DNA of 64,000 bases from an uncultured Bacteroidales bacterium (GCA_903875045.1 CAIQUS010000017.1:1-64000), one strand, 5' to 3'. Counted from the stretch's first letter, positions 1-8,154 are shown. Notes: generated by a model not told the origin, from the sequence alone. Made by a program: numbers and translations.

Positions 1-120
1 ATCAGCACATCAGCACATCAGCACATCAGCACATCAGCACATCAGCACATCAGCACATCAGCACATCAGCACATCAGCACATCAGCACATCAGCACATCA
101 TCACATCATCACATTATCAC
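1..120. repeat. 8-bp tandem array ATCAGCAC, open to the left
   Basis: Twelve perfect copies of ATCAGCAC (1-96) are followed by two ATCATCAC and one ATTATCAC, ending just before the ATPase start codon. The array begins at base 1, so its true length is unknown. The degenerate units at its right end are the same units that make up the array at 2301-2336 on the other side of the ATPase gene. No spacers are present, so it is not a CRISPR. Confidence 0.95.
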
Positions 121-128
121 ATCAACCC

Positions 129-2285
129 ATGACCAAAATGAAAGACGACATAATCCTCCGCGTTAAGGAAGCCCTTGTGAAGGACGTTGGCAGGGCTATT
201 GCCAGGATTGACCCGAAAGATATGGCTTCACTTGGGCTTGAGAGTGGGGATATCATTGTGATTGACGGTAAGCGGGCCACTCCGGTCAAAATCATGCCAT
301 GTTATCCGGAAGATCGGAATAAAAGTATTATTCAGATTGACGGGATTACCCGTGAAAATGCGCAAACCGGTATTGATGAAAAGGTGAAAATCAGTAAAAC
401 ACCTTGTCGGCAGGCGGCAAAAATTAAACTCAAACCCGAAATAAAAACGGGTTCGTTAAAGGCTGATGATGCCAAATACATTGGTTCCCTTATCAATGGG
501 CTCCCTGTCACAAAAGGGGATAAAGTTCGTGCAAACCTGTTTGGGTCGCGCTCTGTTGATTATACGGTCACCGGCACGCATCCTGAGGGTGTAGTACTGA
601 TCAATCCAAACACTTCGTTTCAGCTTGAATTATCCAAACAGGAAGGAGAGCGTAAAAGCAAAGTTTCCTACGAGGATATTGGTGGTTTAGGCAACCAGGT
701 TCAGCGGATCAGGGAAATGATCGAACTTCCGCTGAAATACCCGGAAATTTTCGAACGTCTGGGGGTGCAGCCACCAAAGGGCGTATTTCTGTATGGCCCG
801 CCGGGAACCGGGAAAACCCTTATCGTGAGAGCAGTAGCCCATGAAACGGATGCCTATTTCATCAATATCTCGGGTCCGGAGATCATGGGGAAATTTTATG
901 GGGAAAGTGAAGGCCGCATCAGAAAAATATTTGAAGAGGCCCAGCAACATGCACCGGCCATCATTTTTATTGATGAAATTGATGCGATTGCGCCTAAACG
1001 GGAAGATATGGGCGGCGAAAAGCAGGTGGAGAAACGTGTTGTTGCCCAACTCTTGTCGCTGATGGATGGATTGGAATCGCGGGGAAAAGTCATCGTGATC
1101 GGTGCCACCAACATTCCGAATTCAATTGACCCCGCCCTGAGAAGGCCAGGCCGTTTTGATCGTGAAATTTCGATATCCATACCCGATAAAAAGGGCCGGC
1201 TTGAAATTCTTCATATCCATACCAGGGGAATACCCCTTTCGATGGATGTCGATATGGAAAAACTGGCAGAAATCACCCATGGTTTCGTGGGTGCCGATCT
1301 GGAGGCGCTTGCAAGAGAAGCTGCCATGACTGCTTTACGGAAAATCCTTCCGCAAATCGATTTCGAGATGGCAGAAATTCCTTACGAACTTCTAATGTCG
1401 CTCGAGGTGACCATGGATAACTTCATGGATGCCATGAAAGAGGTGGAACCATCGGCCATCAGGGAAGTTTTTGTGGAAGTTCCTGATGTGAAATGGAATG
1501 ATGTTGGCGGACTGGATGATATCAAAGAGGCTTTGAAGGAAACGGTGGAATGGCCGTTGCAATATGCCGACCTGTTCAAAAAGGCCGACACCAAACCACC
1601 CAAAGGAATTATCCTCCACGGTCGGCCCGGCACAGGGAAAACATATCTGGCAAAAGCTCTTGCCAGTGAAAGCGGTGTGAATTTTATCTCTGTGAAAGGC
1701 CCTCAGATACTTAGCCGTTACATCGGTGAATCAGAAAAAGGGGTAAGGGAGCTTTTCAGGATGGCCAAGCAGGCATCACCATGTATTTTATTTCTTGATG
1801 AGATTGACAGTCTTACGCCCAGACGCAGCAACGACAGCTCGGGTTCAGGGGTTATTGAACGCGTGATCGGTCAATTTCTTACTGAAATGGATGGCATTGA
1901 AGATCTGAAAGGTGTGATCGTTCTGGCTGCCACCAACAGGATTGATCTGATTGACCCTGCATTGCTCCGTAGTGGCAGGTTCGATCTGATTTTTGAACTA
2001 CCTTTACCAGATTCAAAAACCAGAGAAAAAATATTTGGCATTCACACAAGAAATAAACCCCTGGGGAAAAAAGTTAACCTGAGTAAGCTGGCCATAAAAA
2101 CTGAAAGCATGACCGGCTCGGATATTGAATTTATTTGCCGGAAAGCCGCCATGCTGGCCATTCGTGAACTGATTGACCAAAACAAGGGAAAAACGAAAGA
2201 GATTTCCGGAGAGATATCAATTTTGGAAACCCATTTTGAAGAAGCGATCGGGCTGGTGCTGAAACAGAATGCAACAAAAAAGTAA
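129..2285 (+). CDS. CDC48/VAT-type double AAA+ ATPase of the gas vesicle cluster
   Basis: Predicted cytosolic protein unfoldase/segregase. An N-terminal double-psi-barrel-like domain (about residues 8-95, and the following linker) precedes two AAA+ modules. The first has Walker A GPPGTGKT at about residue 223 and Walker B IIFIDEID; the second has Walker A GRPGTGKT at about residue 498, with Arg replacing the first Pro, and ILFLDEID. Arginine-finger regions (RRPGRFD, LRSGRFD) are present in both. At 718 residues it matches archaeal VAT/CDC48 length. The start is ATG at 129, with a second ATG three codons on. It lies directly before five GvpF/L genes, so a role in gas vesicle protein handling or assembly is inferred, not shown. 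It is not GvpN, which is a single-module AAA+ protein. Confidence 0.85.
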   Translation: MTKMKDDIILRVKEALVKDVGRAIARIDPKDMASLGLESGDIIVIDGKRATPVKIMPCYPEDRNKSIIQIDGITRENAQTGIDEKVKISKTPCRQAAKIKLKPEIKTGSLKADDAKYIGSLINGLPVTKGDKVRANLFGSRSVDYTVTGTHPEGVVLINPNTSFQLELSKQEGERKSKVSYEDIGGLGNQVQRIREMIELPLKYPEIFERLGVQPPKGVFLYGPPGTGKTLIVRAVAHETDAYFINISGPEIMGKFYGESEGRIRKIFEEAQQHAPAIIFIDEIDAIAPKREDMGGEKQVEKRVVAQLLSLMDGLESRGKVIVIGATNIPNSIDPALRRPGRFDREISISIPDKKGRLEILHIHTRGIPLSMDVDMEKLAEITHGFVGADLEALAREAAMTALRKILPQIDFEMAEIPYELLMSLEVTMDNFMDAMKEVEPSAIREVFVEVPDVKWNDVGGLDDIKEALKETVEWPLQYADLFKKADTKPPKGIILHGRPGTGKTYLAKALASESGVNFISVKGPQILSRYIGESEKGVRELFRMAKQASPCILFLDEIDSLTPRRSNDSSGSGVIERVIGQFLTEMDGIEDLKGVIVLAATNRIDLIDPALLRSGRFDLIFELPLPDSKTREKIFGIHTRNKPLGKKVNLSKLAIKTESMTGSDIEFICRKAAMLAIRELIDQNKGKTKEISGEISILETHFEEAIGLVLKQNATKK

Positions 2286-2300
2286 AACCATCAATCAAAC

Positions 2301-2336
2301 ATCATCACATTATCACATTATCACATTATCACATTA
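2301..2336. repeat. 8-bp tandem array ATTATCAC
   Basis: One ATCATCAC and three ATTATCAC units plus a partial unit fill the gap between the ATPase stop and the next start. The same two units end the array at 1-120, so related arrays flank the ATPase gene. Confidence 0.9.
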
Positions 2337-2342
2337 AAAAGT

Positions 2343-3383
2343 ATGGCATCAAAAGGAATATATATTTATGGGATTGTCCCTAATTTTTATGGAACCACGC
2401 ATTTTCAGTCTCTCGAAAATTCCGGTGTTTACGCAATTACCTTTGAAAATATTTCTGCCATTGTTTCAGACAGGGATAGCGTGCATCTTGACTTTTTAGA
2501 CAGAGAATCTCTTGGATATTTGCTGGTTCATCATCAGGAAACGATTGAAGAACTTATGGGGAAAGGCTTTTCCATGATTATTCCTATGCGGCTTGGCACC
2601 ATTATGGGTTCTAAAGAAGAGGTTATAAAAATTCTTGCGAACGGTCATGACTTGATTATCGATACCCTGAAAAAAATTGAATATCTGACAGAAATCGACC
2701 TTGCAGTTACCTGGGCTGATTTTTCCATAACGATTAAGGAAATCGCCGGTCATCCGGAAGTCATCGCATTGAAGGAGGATATCCTGAAAAGTGGTGAACA
2801 ACTTTCGCAGGCACATCAGGTTAAAATTGGGATGCTTTTCCAGGCGAAATTGGCTGAAAAAAACAAAAAGGTTGAATTAAAAATCCTCGAGGCTTTGTCG
2901 CAACACTGCGTCCATGTGAAAATGCATGATGTCATGAACGATCAGATGATAACCAACTCGGCATTTCTGATGAACCGGAATAAAAAGGAGAAGTTTGAGG
3001 AGGTTATTGAACAGTTGGATGATGAATTCAAAGGGCTATTGAACTTTAAATTGGTTGGCCCGCTTCCATGCTATAGTTTTTATACCATTGAGGTGAAGGA
3101 ATTGAATCAGGAACAGGTATTACTGGCCAAAAAAGAGTTGGGATTGCGTGAAGAAACTACGGAATCCGACATTAAAAAAGCATACCTGGAAAAAGCCAGG
3201 CTGTTTCATCCCGACACCCAGCAAGACAATGGTGATGAAGAAAACTTTAACAGGATCAATAAAGCATACCATACAATGCTAGAATATTCTGTAGCTGCCA
3301 GGCAGTGTTCGGATGAGGAAGTAATATCCCTGGCAAAAGAAAAAATAATCCTAAATTTAACTTTGGTAAAAATAAAAGAATAA
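2343..3383 (+). CDS. GvpF/L family protein fused to a C-terminal J domain
   Basis: Residues 1 to about 255 are a GvpF/GvpL domain: it opens with IYIYGIV, has the family motif IPMRLGTI near residue 81-88, and ends with GPLPCYSFY, a variant of the GPWPPYSF signature. Residues about 260-322 form a J domain: helix II KKAYLEKARLF, the HPD tripeptide at residues 289-291, and helix III with RINKAYHTML. The HPD is the residue set that stimulates DnaK ATPase. GvpF and GvpL are accessory shell/assembly proteins; the added J domain suggests the protein delivers gas vesicle proteins to Hsp70. It follows the ATPase gene by 57 bases and is one base from the next GvpF/L gene, so it is probably co-transcribed. 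The fusion is continuous in one frame with no sign of an error. Confidence 0.88.
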   Translation: MASKGIYIYGIVPNFYGTTHFQSLENSGVYAITFENISAIVSDRDSVHLDFLDRESLGYLLVHHQETIEELMGKGFSMIIPMRLGTIMGSKEEVIKILANGHDLIIDTLKKIEYLTEIDLAVTWADFSITIKEIAGHPEVIALKEDILKSGEQLSQAHQVKIGMLFQAKLAEKNKKVELKILEALSQHCVHVKMHDVMNDQMITNSAFLMNRNKKEKFEEVIEQLDDEFKGLLNFKLVGPLPCYSFYTIEVKELNQEQVLLAKKELGLREETTESDIKKAYLEKARLFHPDTQQDNGDEENFNRINKAYHTMLEYSVAARQCSDEEVISLAKEKIILNLTLVKIKE

Positions 3384-3384
3384 T

Positions 3385-4158
3385 ATGCAGCGCGACGGAA
3401 AATATATTTATTGCATCATTGATTCCAATTATGATATTAATTTAGGGCCCATCGGTGTTGGTGGCCGTGGAGATCTTGTGTCAACCATTGGGTTCGATGG
3501 TTTATGCATGGTTGTGAGCGACCATCCGCTCAGCAAGTTTGTGGTCAATCCCGAAAATATGCTGGCACATCAAAAGGTAATTGAAGAGGTTATGAAGGAA
3601 TTCCGAAGCATCCTCCCCATCAGGTTTGGCACAATCGCAGCCACTCCGGATGAAATACGTAACCTTTTGAACCGCAGGTACAGCGAGTTTATGGAGTTGC
3701 TTAAACAGTTTGAAAATAAAGTGGAACTCAATGTCAGGGGAACCTGGAAAAACATGGGAATGATTTATAAGGAGATCGACAGGGAACATGTTGAACTTCA
3801 AAAAATCAGGGCAGAAATAGACAAACTTGATGAAGGGGATGAGCGAAATGCGAAGATTGGTGAGGCTGGAAAATTGGTGGAACGTGCCCTGATCGAGAAA
3901 AAAGAGGAAGAGGCGGGATTAATAGTCGATGCTTTCCGGCGATCGGTATTTGAGTATAAACACAATAAAACAAGCGGGGATGCTATGTTTATAAACACTG
4001 CATTTTTGGTCAATAGTGGCAGGGAAGTTGAATTTGACAACATCATGGCCGACCTTGGAACCAAATACCAGGATCGCAGCGACTTTGTTTATACCGCACC
4101 CTTGCCGATTTTTAATTTTATTAAATTGAAAATTTTTCCCGAAAAATGGGAATTATAA
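3385..4158 (+). CDS. gvpF/L: GvpF/L family gas vesicle protein, second copy
   Basis: At 257 residues this is the usual size for the family. It starts YIYCII, has FRSILPIRFGTI at about residues 72-83, a charged coiled-coil stretch rich in Glu and Lys in the middle, and the C-terminal strand APLPIFNF in place of the usual GPWPPYSF. GvpF/L proteins bind GvpA and other minor Gvps and help to nucleate the shell. The gene begins one base after the J-domain fusion gene and has its own short repeat at its 3' end. Together with the copies at 2343 and 4189 it belongs to the subgroup with an LP rather than a WPP motif. Confidence 0.87.
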   Translation: MQRDGKYIYCIIDSNYDINLGPIGVGGRGDLVSTIGFDGLCMVVSDHPLSKFVVNPENMLAHQKVIEEVMKEFRSILPIRFGTIAATPDEIRNLLNRRYSEFMELLKQFENKVELNVRGTWKNMGMIYKEIDREHVELQKIRAEIDKLDEGDERNAKIGEAGKLVERALIEKKEEEAGLIVDAFRRSVFEYKHNKTSGDAMFINTAFLVNSGREVEFDNIMADLGTKYQDRSDFVYTAPLPIFNFIKLKIFPEKWEL

Positions 4159-4175
4159 ATCGTAAATCGTAAATC
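4156..4175. repeat. 7-bp tandem array TAAATCG
   Basis: Two copies of TAAATCG and a partial third begin with the stop codon of the upstream GvpF/L gene. The unit is the reverse complement of the GATTTAC-type unit of the array at 63244-63278, almost 60 kb away. Confidence 0.8.
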
Positions 4176-4188
4176 TGAAAATAGCAAT

Positions 4189-4971
4189 ATGAGCAACGAA
4201 TCAGAAATTCCCAAGGAGGGAAAATATATTTATGGAATCATCAGACATGCCGGACCAATTGAATTTGGTCCCATGGGTATAGGAAAACGTGCCGACCTGG
4301 TTTATGGGATCAATTATAATGGTATCACTGCAGTTGTAAGTAATTCACCAATAATTATTTATGAAGCCCGCAGGGTTAACATGATTGCGCATGAGAAAGT
4401 TCTTGAGGAGGTGATGAAACATTTCACCGTACTACCTGTCAGGTTTTCGACCATTTCAGAACATGATGATGATTCAGGCATCCTGAAAATTCTTGAAAAG
4501 GATTATCAAAAATTTGATGACCTGTTGCAGAAAATGGATGGTAAAAAAGAATTGGGACTAAAAATACTTGCACAAGACACTGCAATATATGCAAGTATTG
4601 TTGAAAAATATGATGAAATCAGAAATTTGAGGGCAAAACTGATCAACCTTCCTGTCGATAAAACGCATTATCAACGTATGAAAATCGGGGAAATGGTTGC
4701 AGAAGCGCTTAAAAAAGAGACAGAGAATTATAAAAATGTAATCCTCGACGTTTTAAGCCCCCTGGCGGAAGATGTAAAAATAAACGACAATTTTGGGGAA
4801 ATGATGATCCTGAATGCTGCATTTCTGATAAAAAACATTAGCGAACCGGCATTTGATATCGCAGTGAACGAGCTGGATGAAAAATTTGGCAGTTTCATGA
4901 CTTTTAAATATGTTGGTACTTTGCCCCCTTATAATTTTGTGAACCTCGTAATTAACACGAAAGGGATTTAA
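4189..4971 (+). CDS. gvpF/L: GvpF/L family gas vesicle protein, third copy
   Basis: This is a 260-residue GvpF/L protein. It has a short extra N-terminus before YIYGII, the segment FGPMGIG shared in form with the second copy (LGPIGVG), FTVLPVRFSTI near residue 85, and GTLPPYNF at the C-terminus. The similar opening suggests copies two and three arose by duplication and divergence. GvpG follows after one base, an order also found in other gas vesicle clusters, where GvpF-GvpG-GvpL are adjacent. Confidence 0.87.
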   Translation: MSNESEIPKEGKYIYGIIRHAGPIEFGPMGIGKRADLVYGINYNGITAVVSNSPIIIYEARRVNMIAHEKVLEEVMKHFTVLPVRFSTISEHDDDSGILKILEKDYQKFDDLLQKMDGKKELGLKILAQDTAIYASIVEKYDEIRNLRAKLINLPVDKTHYQRMKIGEMVAEALKKETENYKNVILDVLSPLAEDVKINDNFGEMMILNAAFLIKNISEPAFDIAVNELDEKFGSFMTFKYVGTLPPYNFVNLVINTKGI

Positions 4972-4972
4972 T

Positions 4973-5209
4973 ATGTTTCTAATTGATGATATTCTTCTTG
5001 CGCCATTGAAAGGGGTCATTTTTATCGGAAAGAAAATCAATGAGGTGATCGACAAGGAAATGTCGGACGAAGGCTCCATCAAAGAAAGGTTGATGAGATT
5101 GCAGCTGAAATTTGAAATGGATGAAATTGATGAGGAAGAATATGATAAACAAGAAGATGAATTACTGAAATTACTGGGAAATATAAGGGAGGAGAAGAAA
5201 AACAGGTAA
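4973..5209 (+). CDS. gvpG: Gas vesicle protein GvpG
   Basis: A 78-residue protein with the GvpG hallmark opening: a hydrophobic segment MFLIDDILLAPLKGVIFIGK followed by an acidic, Lys/Glu-rich helix ending in DELLKLLGNI. GvpG is a small accessory protein needed for vesicle formation and interacts with GvpF/L and GvpA. The start ATG is one base after the preceding stop. Its last codons lie inside the first unit of the following 7-bp repeat array, which supplies its stop codon. Confidence 0.88.
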   Translation: MFLIDDILLAPLKGVIFIGKKINEVIDKEMSDEGSIKERLMRLQLKFEMDEIDEEEYDKQEDELLKLLGNIREEKKNR

Positions 5210-5287
5210 CGGGTGACAGGTGGCGGGTGGCAGGTGGCGGGTGACACGTGACAGGTGACGGGTGACAGGTGACGGGTGACGGGAGGC
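5204..5287. repeat. 7-bp tandem array, GGGTGAC/AGGTGAC units
   Basis: Twelve 7-bp units run without spacers, mostly alternating between units beginning AGGT and GGGT and varying between GAC and GGC endings. The first unit carries the gvpG stop codon. The same heptamer, on the other strand, forms the array at 19275-19343. Confidence 0.93.
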
Positions 5288-5337
5288 AGATTAAAAAGTA
5301 AAGAATGTATTTATAAATAATAAAAACGGAGGGAATA

Positions 5338-5541
5338 ATGAACGCTTTTAAATGTCCGAAATGTGGCAAATTAACCGGGGGAAATGAGAAGTTTTGTGTT
5401 GAATGTGGGCAACCACTCAACGTAACCTGCCCGGAATGCGGTGAATCTTGGCGGTTTATGTTCGAATACAAGTTTTGTCCCGGTTGTGGGCATAACATGA
5501 AAAAAAGTGTGACCAGCAAATCCCAACGCGATGAGAAATAG
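5338..5541 (+). CDS. Small double zinc-ribbon protein within the gas vesicle cluster
   Basis: A 67-residue protein with eight cysteines in four CxxC knuckles: C6/C9, C20/C23, C31/C34 and C47/C50. This spacing predicts two zinc ribbons, each using two knuckles, and a basic C-terminal tail. A clear ribosome binding site (GGAGG) precedes the ATG. Similar double zinc ribbons act as protein or nucleic-acid adaptors, but no specific function can be read here. Repeat arrays flank it on both sides. It is not one of the classic Gvp families and may be an accessory or an unrelated insertion into the operon. Confidence 0.8.
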   Translation: MNAFKCPKCGKLTGGNEKFCVECGQPLNVTCPECGESWRFMFEYKFCPGCGHNMKKSVTSKSQRDEK

Positions 5542-5545
5542 CGTT

Positions 5546-5620
5546 CACTTGTCCACTTGCCCACTTGCCCACTTGCCCACTTGTCCACTTGCCCACTTGC
5601 CCACTTGCCCACTTGTCCAC
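5546..5620. repeat. 8-bp tandem array CACTTGCC with 32-bp higher order
   Basis: Nine 8-bp units plus CAC. Units 1, 5 and 9 are CACTTGTC and all the others CACTTGCC, giving an exact 32-bp super-period. This shows growth by duplication of a four-unit block. Confidence 0.93.
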
Positions 5621-5648
5621 ATAAATAACGAAAAAGGAGAAATAAGAA

Positions 5649-5921
5649 ATGAGTAACATTATCGATGTAAAAAAAAATGCAGTTAAGTTCCTGAAAGAGA
5701 ATATTAACTGTTATGACGTAACCGTCGTAAAAATTGAAAAAGTGCTGGAAAGCTGGATTACTATCGCAGAGGTATATGAAGACGATTCATTTTTGAAATC
5801 GATGAACATGCCGCCAAAACAAGTACGGTTGTTCTACATGGTGAAGATGGATGAAAAACTTGAGATAACCGCCTTCGAACGACTCAACTCCTTTCAGGGA
5901 ATGGATAGTGCCAGCGAGTAA
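5649..5921 (+). CDS. gvpO: Gas vesicle protein GvpO
   Basis: A 90-residue protein matching GvpO: an N-terminal helix (AVKFLKENI), then a beta-rich part with ESWITIAEVYED and YMVKMDEKLEI, in which a Trp-containing strand and a lipid-accessory-like fold are typical. GvpO is a minor gas vesicle protein; in haloarchaea it is required for vesicle formation and affects gvp expression. A ribosome binding site (AAAGGAG) lies about ten bases before the ATG. The GvpF/L gene after it starts within 12 bases. Confidence 0.8.
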   Translation: MSNIIDVKKNAVKFLKENINCYDVTVVKIEKVLESWITIAEVYEDDSFLKSMNMPPKQVRLFYMVKMDEKLEITAFERLNSFQGMDSASE

Positions 5922-5932
5922 ACCTGGTAAGT

Positions 5933-6778
5933 TTGAACGATAGATCATCGTATGTTTTTATGCCCCATATAACACCAGTGGTAATGATGAACAGTCTGAT
6001 ATATACCTATTGCTTATCAAACAGCCCCCCTGAATTCAGTGAGGATGATAAGGAGCAAGGATTAAAAAGCCTCAGGTTCGATGATTTTTTCGTGATCATT
6101 AAATATGTTTCTGAAACTGAATTTTCCGAGGAAAATCTGAAAAAGAATATTGGAGATCTTAAGTGGCTGGAAGAAAATGCACGGGACCACATCAGGGTGA
6201 TCAGTATGATCATGGAGCACAGTACTGTGATCCCATTTAATTTTGGAACAATTTATCAATCAGAAAATAATTTAAAAAAATTCATTGATGACTATTCCGA
6301 TTCACTTACCGAACATCTTATTCATCTCGAATGGAAAGAAGAATGGGCTGTTAAAATTTATTGTGATCGAAAAGTACTCAACAAACAAATTGACGAATTA
6401 AGTGAGGAAGCAGCAGCTCTTGAAATGCAGATCATGGCAAGTTCTCCCGGTAAAGCTTTTCTCCTGAAAAGAAAAAAAACCGACCTGATTGAAAATGAGA
6501 TGGACCGGCTTTGTAAAAACTACGGCCAGGATTGCTTCAATGAATGTCGAAATCTGAGTGAATCAACAAGGCTCAATAACCTGCTTCCCAAGGAGTTCAC
6601 AGGAAGAGAGGATACAATGATCCTCAATGCAACGCTACTCGTTCGCAAAGACCGGACCATAGAATTCATTTCGGTTATAAGGGGATTGAAAAACAAATAT
6701 TCCGACCATGGTTTTGATATTGAAATAACCGGGCCCTGGCCCCCGTTTAGTTTTATCTCCATGAAAGAAAAAAAATAA
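5933..6778 (+). CDS. gvpF/L: GvpF/L family gas vesicle protein, fourth copy
   Basis: The open frame gives 281 residues from a TTG. Since family members begin close to a Y-I-Y/T-Y strand (here SLIYTYCL), the true start may be one of the ATGs at 5984 or 5987, giving about 264 residues. It has STVIPFNFGTI in the PxRFGT position, with Asn for the usual Arg, and ends with the canonical GPWPPFSF. Like the fifth copy it belongs to the WPP subgroup. Its stop codon overlaps the ATG of the GvpJ-type gene by one base, so the two are translationally coupled. Confidence 0.86.
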   Translation: MNDRSSYVFMPHITPVVMMNSLIYTYCLSNSPPEFSEDDKEQGLKSLRFDDFFVIIKYVSETEFSEENLKKNIGDLKWLEENARDHIRVISMIMEHSTVIPFNFGTIYQSENNLKKFIDDYSDSLTEHLIHLEWKEEWAVKIYCDRKVLNKQIDELSEEAAALEMQIMASSPGKAFLLKRKKTDLIENEMDRLCKNYGQDCFNECRNLSESTRLNNLLPKEFTGREDTMILNATLLVRKDRTIEFISVIRGLKNKYSDHGFDIEITGPWPPFSFISMKEKK

Positions 6779-6996
6779 TGTACGACAACGTAATTGACCA
6801 GTCAAAAGACATCACTATCCTTGAACTACTTGACAGGGTATTGAATAAGGGAGTCATCCTTAAAGGTGATATTGTTATTTCAGTGGCAGATGTTGATCTG
6901 GTATATCTCGGGGTGAAATTAATGTTAAGTTCGGTGGAAACCATGGAGCAGTTGAAATCAGGGAATGCAATATTGCCTATAAACCCCGGTAAATAA
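6778..6996 (+). CDS. gvpJ: GvpA-superfamily minor protein, GvpJ/GvpS type
   Basis: A 72-residue protein of the GvpA/J/M/S superfamily. The core ILELLDRVLNKGVILKGDIV matches the first helix-strand unit, and ISVADVDLVYLGVKLMLSSV matches the second. The ADVDLVYLG segment is characteristic of the J/S type; the main shell protein GvpA has IxAWVRVSLVGIE-like sequence there. GvpJ is thought to help shape the conical caps or the nucleation site. No other GvpA-family gene is in the window, so the major shell gene must be elsewhere. Confidence 0.82.
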   Translation: MYDNVIDQSKDITILELLDRVLNKGVILKGDIVISVADVDLVYLGVKLMLSSVETMEQLKSGNAILPINPGK

Positions 6997-7035
6997 TGCG
7001 ATTTGTTATAATCTGCTTATGCTGACCACCATAAA

Positions 7036-7803
7036 ATGGATTGGCTCATGGACTTGTTGATTTATGCCATATTATCTGTAAAAAATGATTCTGAAAAGCT
7101 AAATGTACTTTTAGCAGAAATGAAGGGTGTTGCCGGGGCGGATTTGGCTGCTGTTGCCTTTGAATCAACTTCGGTTGTGGTAAGTAACATTCAAAGGGCT
7201 GATTTAGCTGCAGATAGGAATACTGCCATTGAATACGCTGCAGTAATCGAAACCCTGTCACAACATTTTGCATTGCTCCCCGTGCGATTTGGCTCAGTAA
7301 TGGAATCCAAAGAAGCGATCATTTCCATGCTGGAGAAAAATCATCCCGACATTCAGAAAAATCTTATAAACGTTGAAAATAAATATGAATTCGGGATCAG
7401 GATTTTTTGTCAGCCCGAAATATTAAGGGCAGAACTTAGGGCAAAATCAGAAGCTATGTACAAAAATCTGTTGCCCCCGGCGACCGAAACCAAAAATTCT
7501 GCAACATGGGATTGGGTGAATAAAAAACTCAGAGAGCACAGACTGGAGGAATTACTTATAGCCCATGTAGATTCAGTCATTACTGATATTACAGAACAAC
7601 TTGACCGGTTGAATGCGATCAGTAAAATCAAAAAAATGGTTACACCAACTACGATCATTGATGGTGTTTTCCTCATTGATAAGGTGCTGAAAGATGAGTT
7701 GATTCATATTGCCGGTGATTTGCAAAATAAATACCACGGGCTAAACTTTATCTTGACGGGGCCATGGCCTCCATATAGCTTTGTTGATTTTACAGTAAAA
7801 TAG
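7036..7803 (+). CDS. gvpF/L: GvpF/L family gas vesicle protein, fifth copy
   Basis: At 255 residues, this copy has the most typical features: LIYAILSV at the start, FALLPVRFGSV near residue 76-86, and GPWPPYSF followed by VDFTVK at the end. ATG codons occur at 7036 and 7048; the second places the first strand at the usual distance. GvpK follows six bases after the stop, an adjacency found in many bacterial gas vesicle clusters, where GvpL and GvpK are neighbours. Confidence 0.88.
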   Translation: MDWLMDLLIYAILSVKNDSEKLNVLLAEMKGVAGADLAAVAFESTSVVVSNIQRADLAADRNTAIEYAAVIETLSQHFALLPVRFGSVMESKEAIISMLEKNHPDIQKNLINVENKYEFGIRIFCQPEILRAELRAKSEAMYKNLLPPATETKNSATWDWVNKKLREHRLEELLIAHVDSVITDITEQLDRLNAISKIKKMVTPTTIIDGVFLIDKVLKDELIHIAGDLQNKYHGLNFILTGPWPPYSFVDFTVK

Positions 7804-7809
7804 CATAAA

Positions 7810-8154
7810 ATGAGTGAAAACAAGATTCTTTTCAATTCAGGATCATTTGATGGGCTTTCCGAGGAAATTGGAAAGTTGACGAATAGTGAGGATTCGAAGT
7901 TGAGGCTCACTCCCGATAATGCCGATTCAGGGTTGGCTAAACTTGTTCTGACGCTGGTTGAACTCATTCGTAAATTGGTTGAAAAGCAGGCCATGCGAAG
8001 AGTGGATGGTGGTACGCTGACAGATGAGGAGGTTGAACGTCTCGGTGAAACACTCATGAAACTTGAACAAAAAATGGAAGAGTTGAAAAAGCATTTTAAT
8101 CTCACCGACCGCGATTTGAATATCAATCTCGGCCCGTTGGGCGATTTAATGTAG
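7810..8154 (+). CDS. gvpK: Gas vesicle protein GvpK
   Basis: A 114-residue protein with the conserved GvpK helix pair: GLAKLVLTLVELIRKLVEKQ, then the MRRVDGGTLTDEEVERLGETL segment, and a Glu/Lys coiled-coil. It closes with LNINLGPLGDL, a typical GvpK ending. GvpK is required for vesicle formation in bacteria and haloarchaea and interacts with GvpF/L-type proteins. It is the last gas vesicle gene on this side; the next gene has its own promoter-like box. Confidence 0.9.
   Translation: MSENKILFNSGSFDGLSEEIGKLTNSEDSKLRLTPDNADSGLAKLVLTLVELIRKLVEKQAMRRVDGGTLTDEEVERLGETLMKLEQKMEELKKHFNLTDRDLNINLGPLGDLM

Noticed and set aside
1-120. Possible CRISPR array
   Set aside because: Units are 8 bases, adjacent and without spacers; no cas genes nearby. 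The same applies to the arrays at 5204, 5546, 19275, 26919 and 54229.
5079-5612. Minus-strand ORF of 177 residues
   Set aside because: It reads through the two repeat arrays, giving low-complexity peptides, and lies opposite gvpG and the zinc-ribbon gene.
6778-6996. Calling this the main shell protein GvpA
   Set aside because: The segment ADVDLVYLG is of J/S type, not the GvpA sequence.
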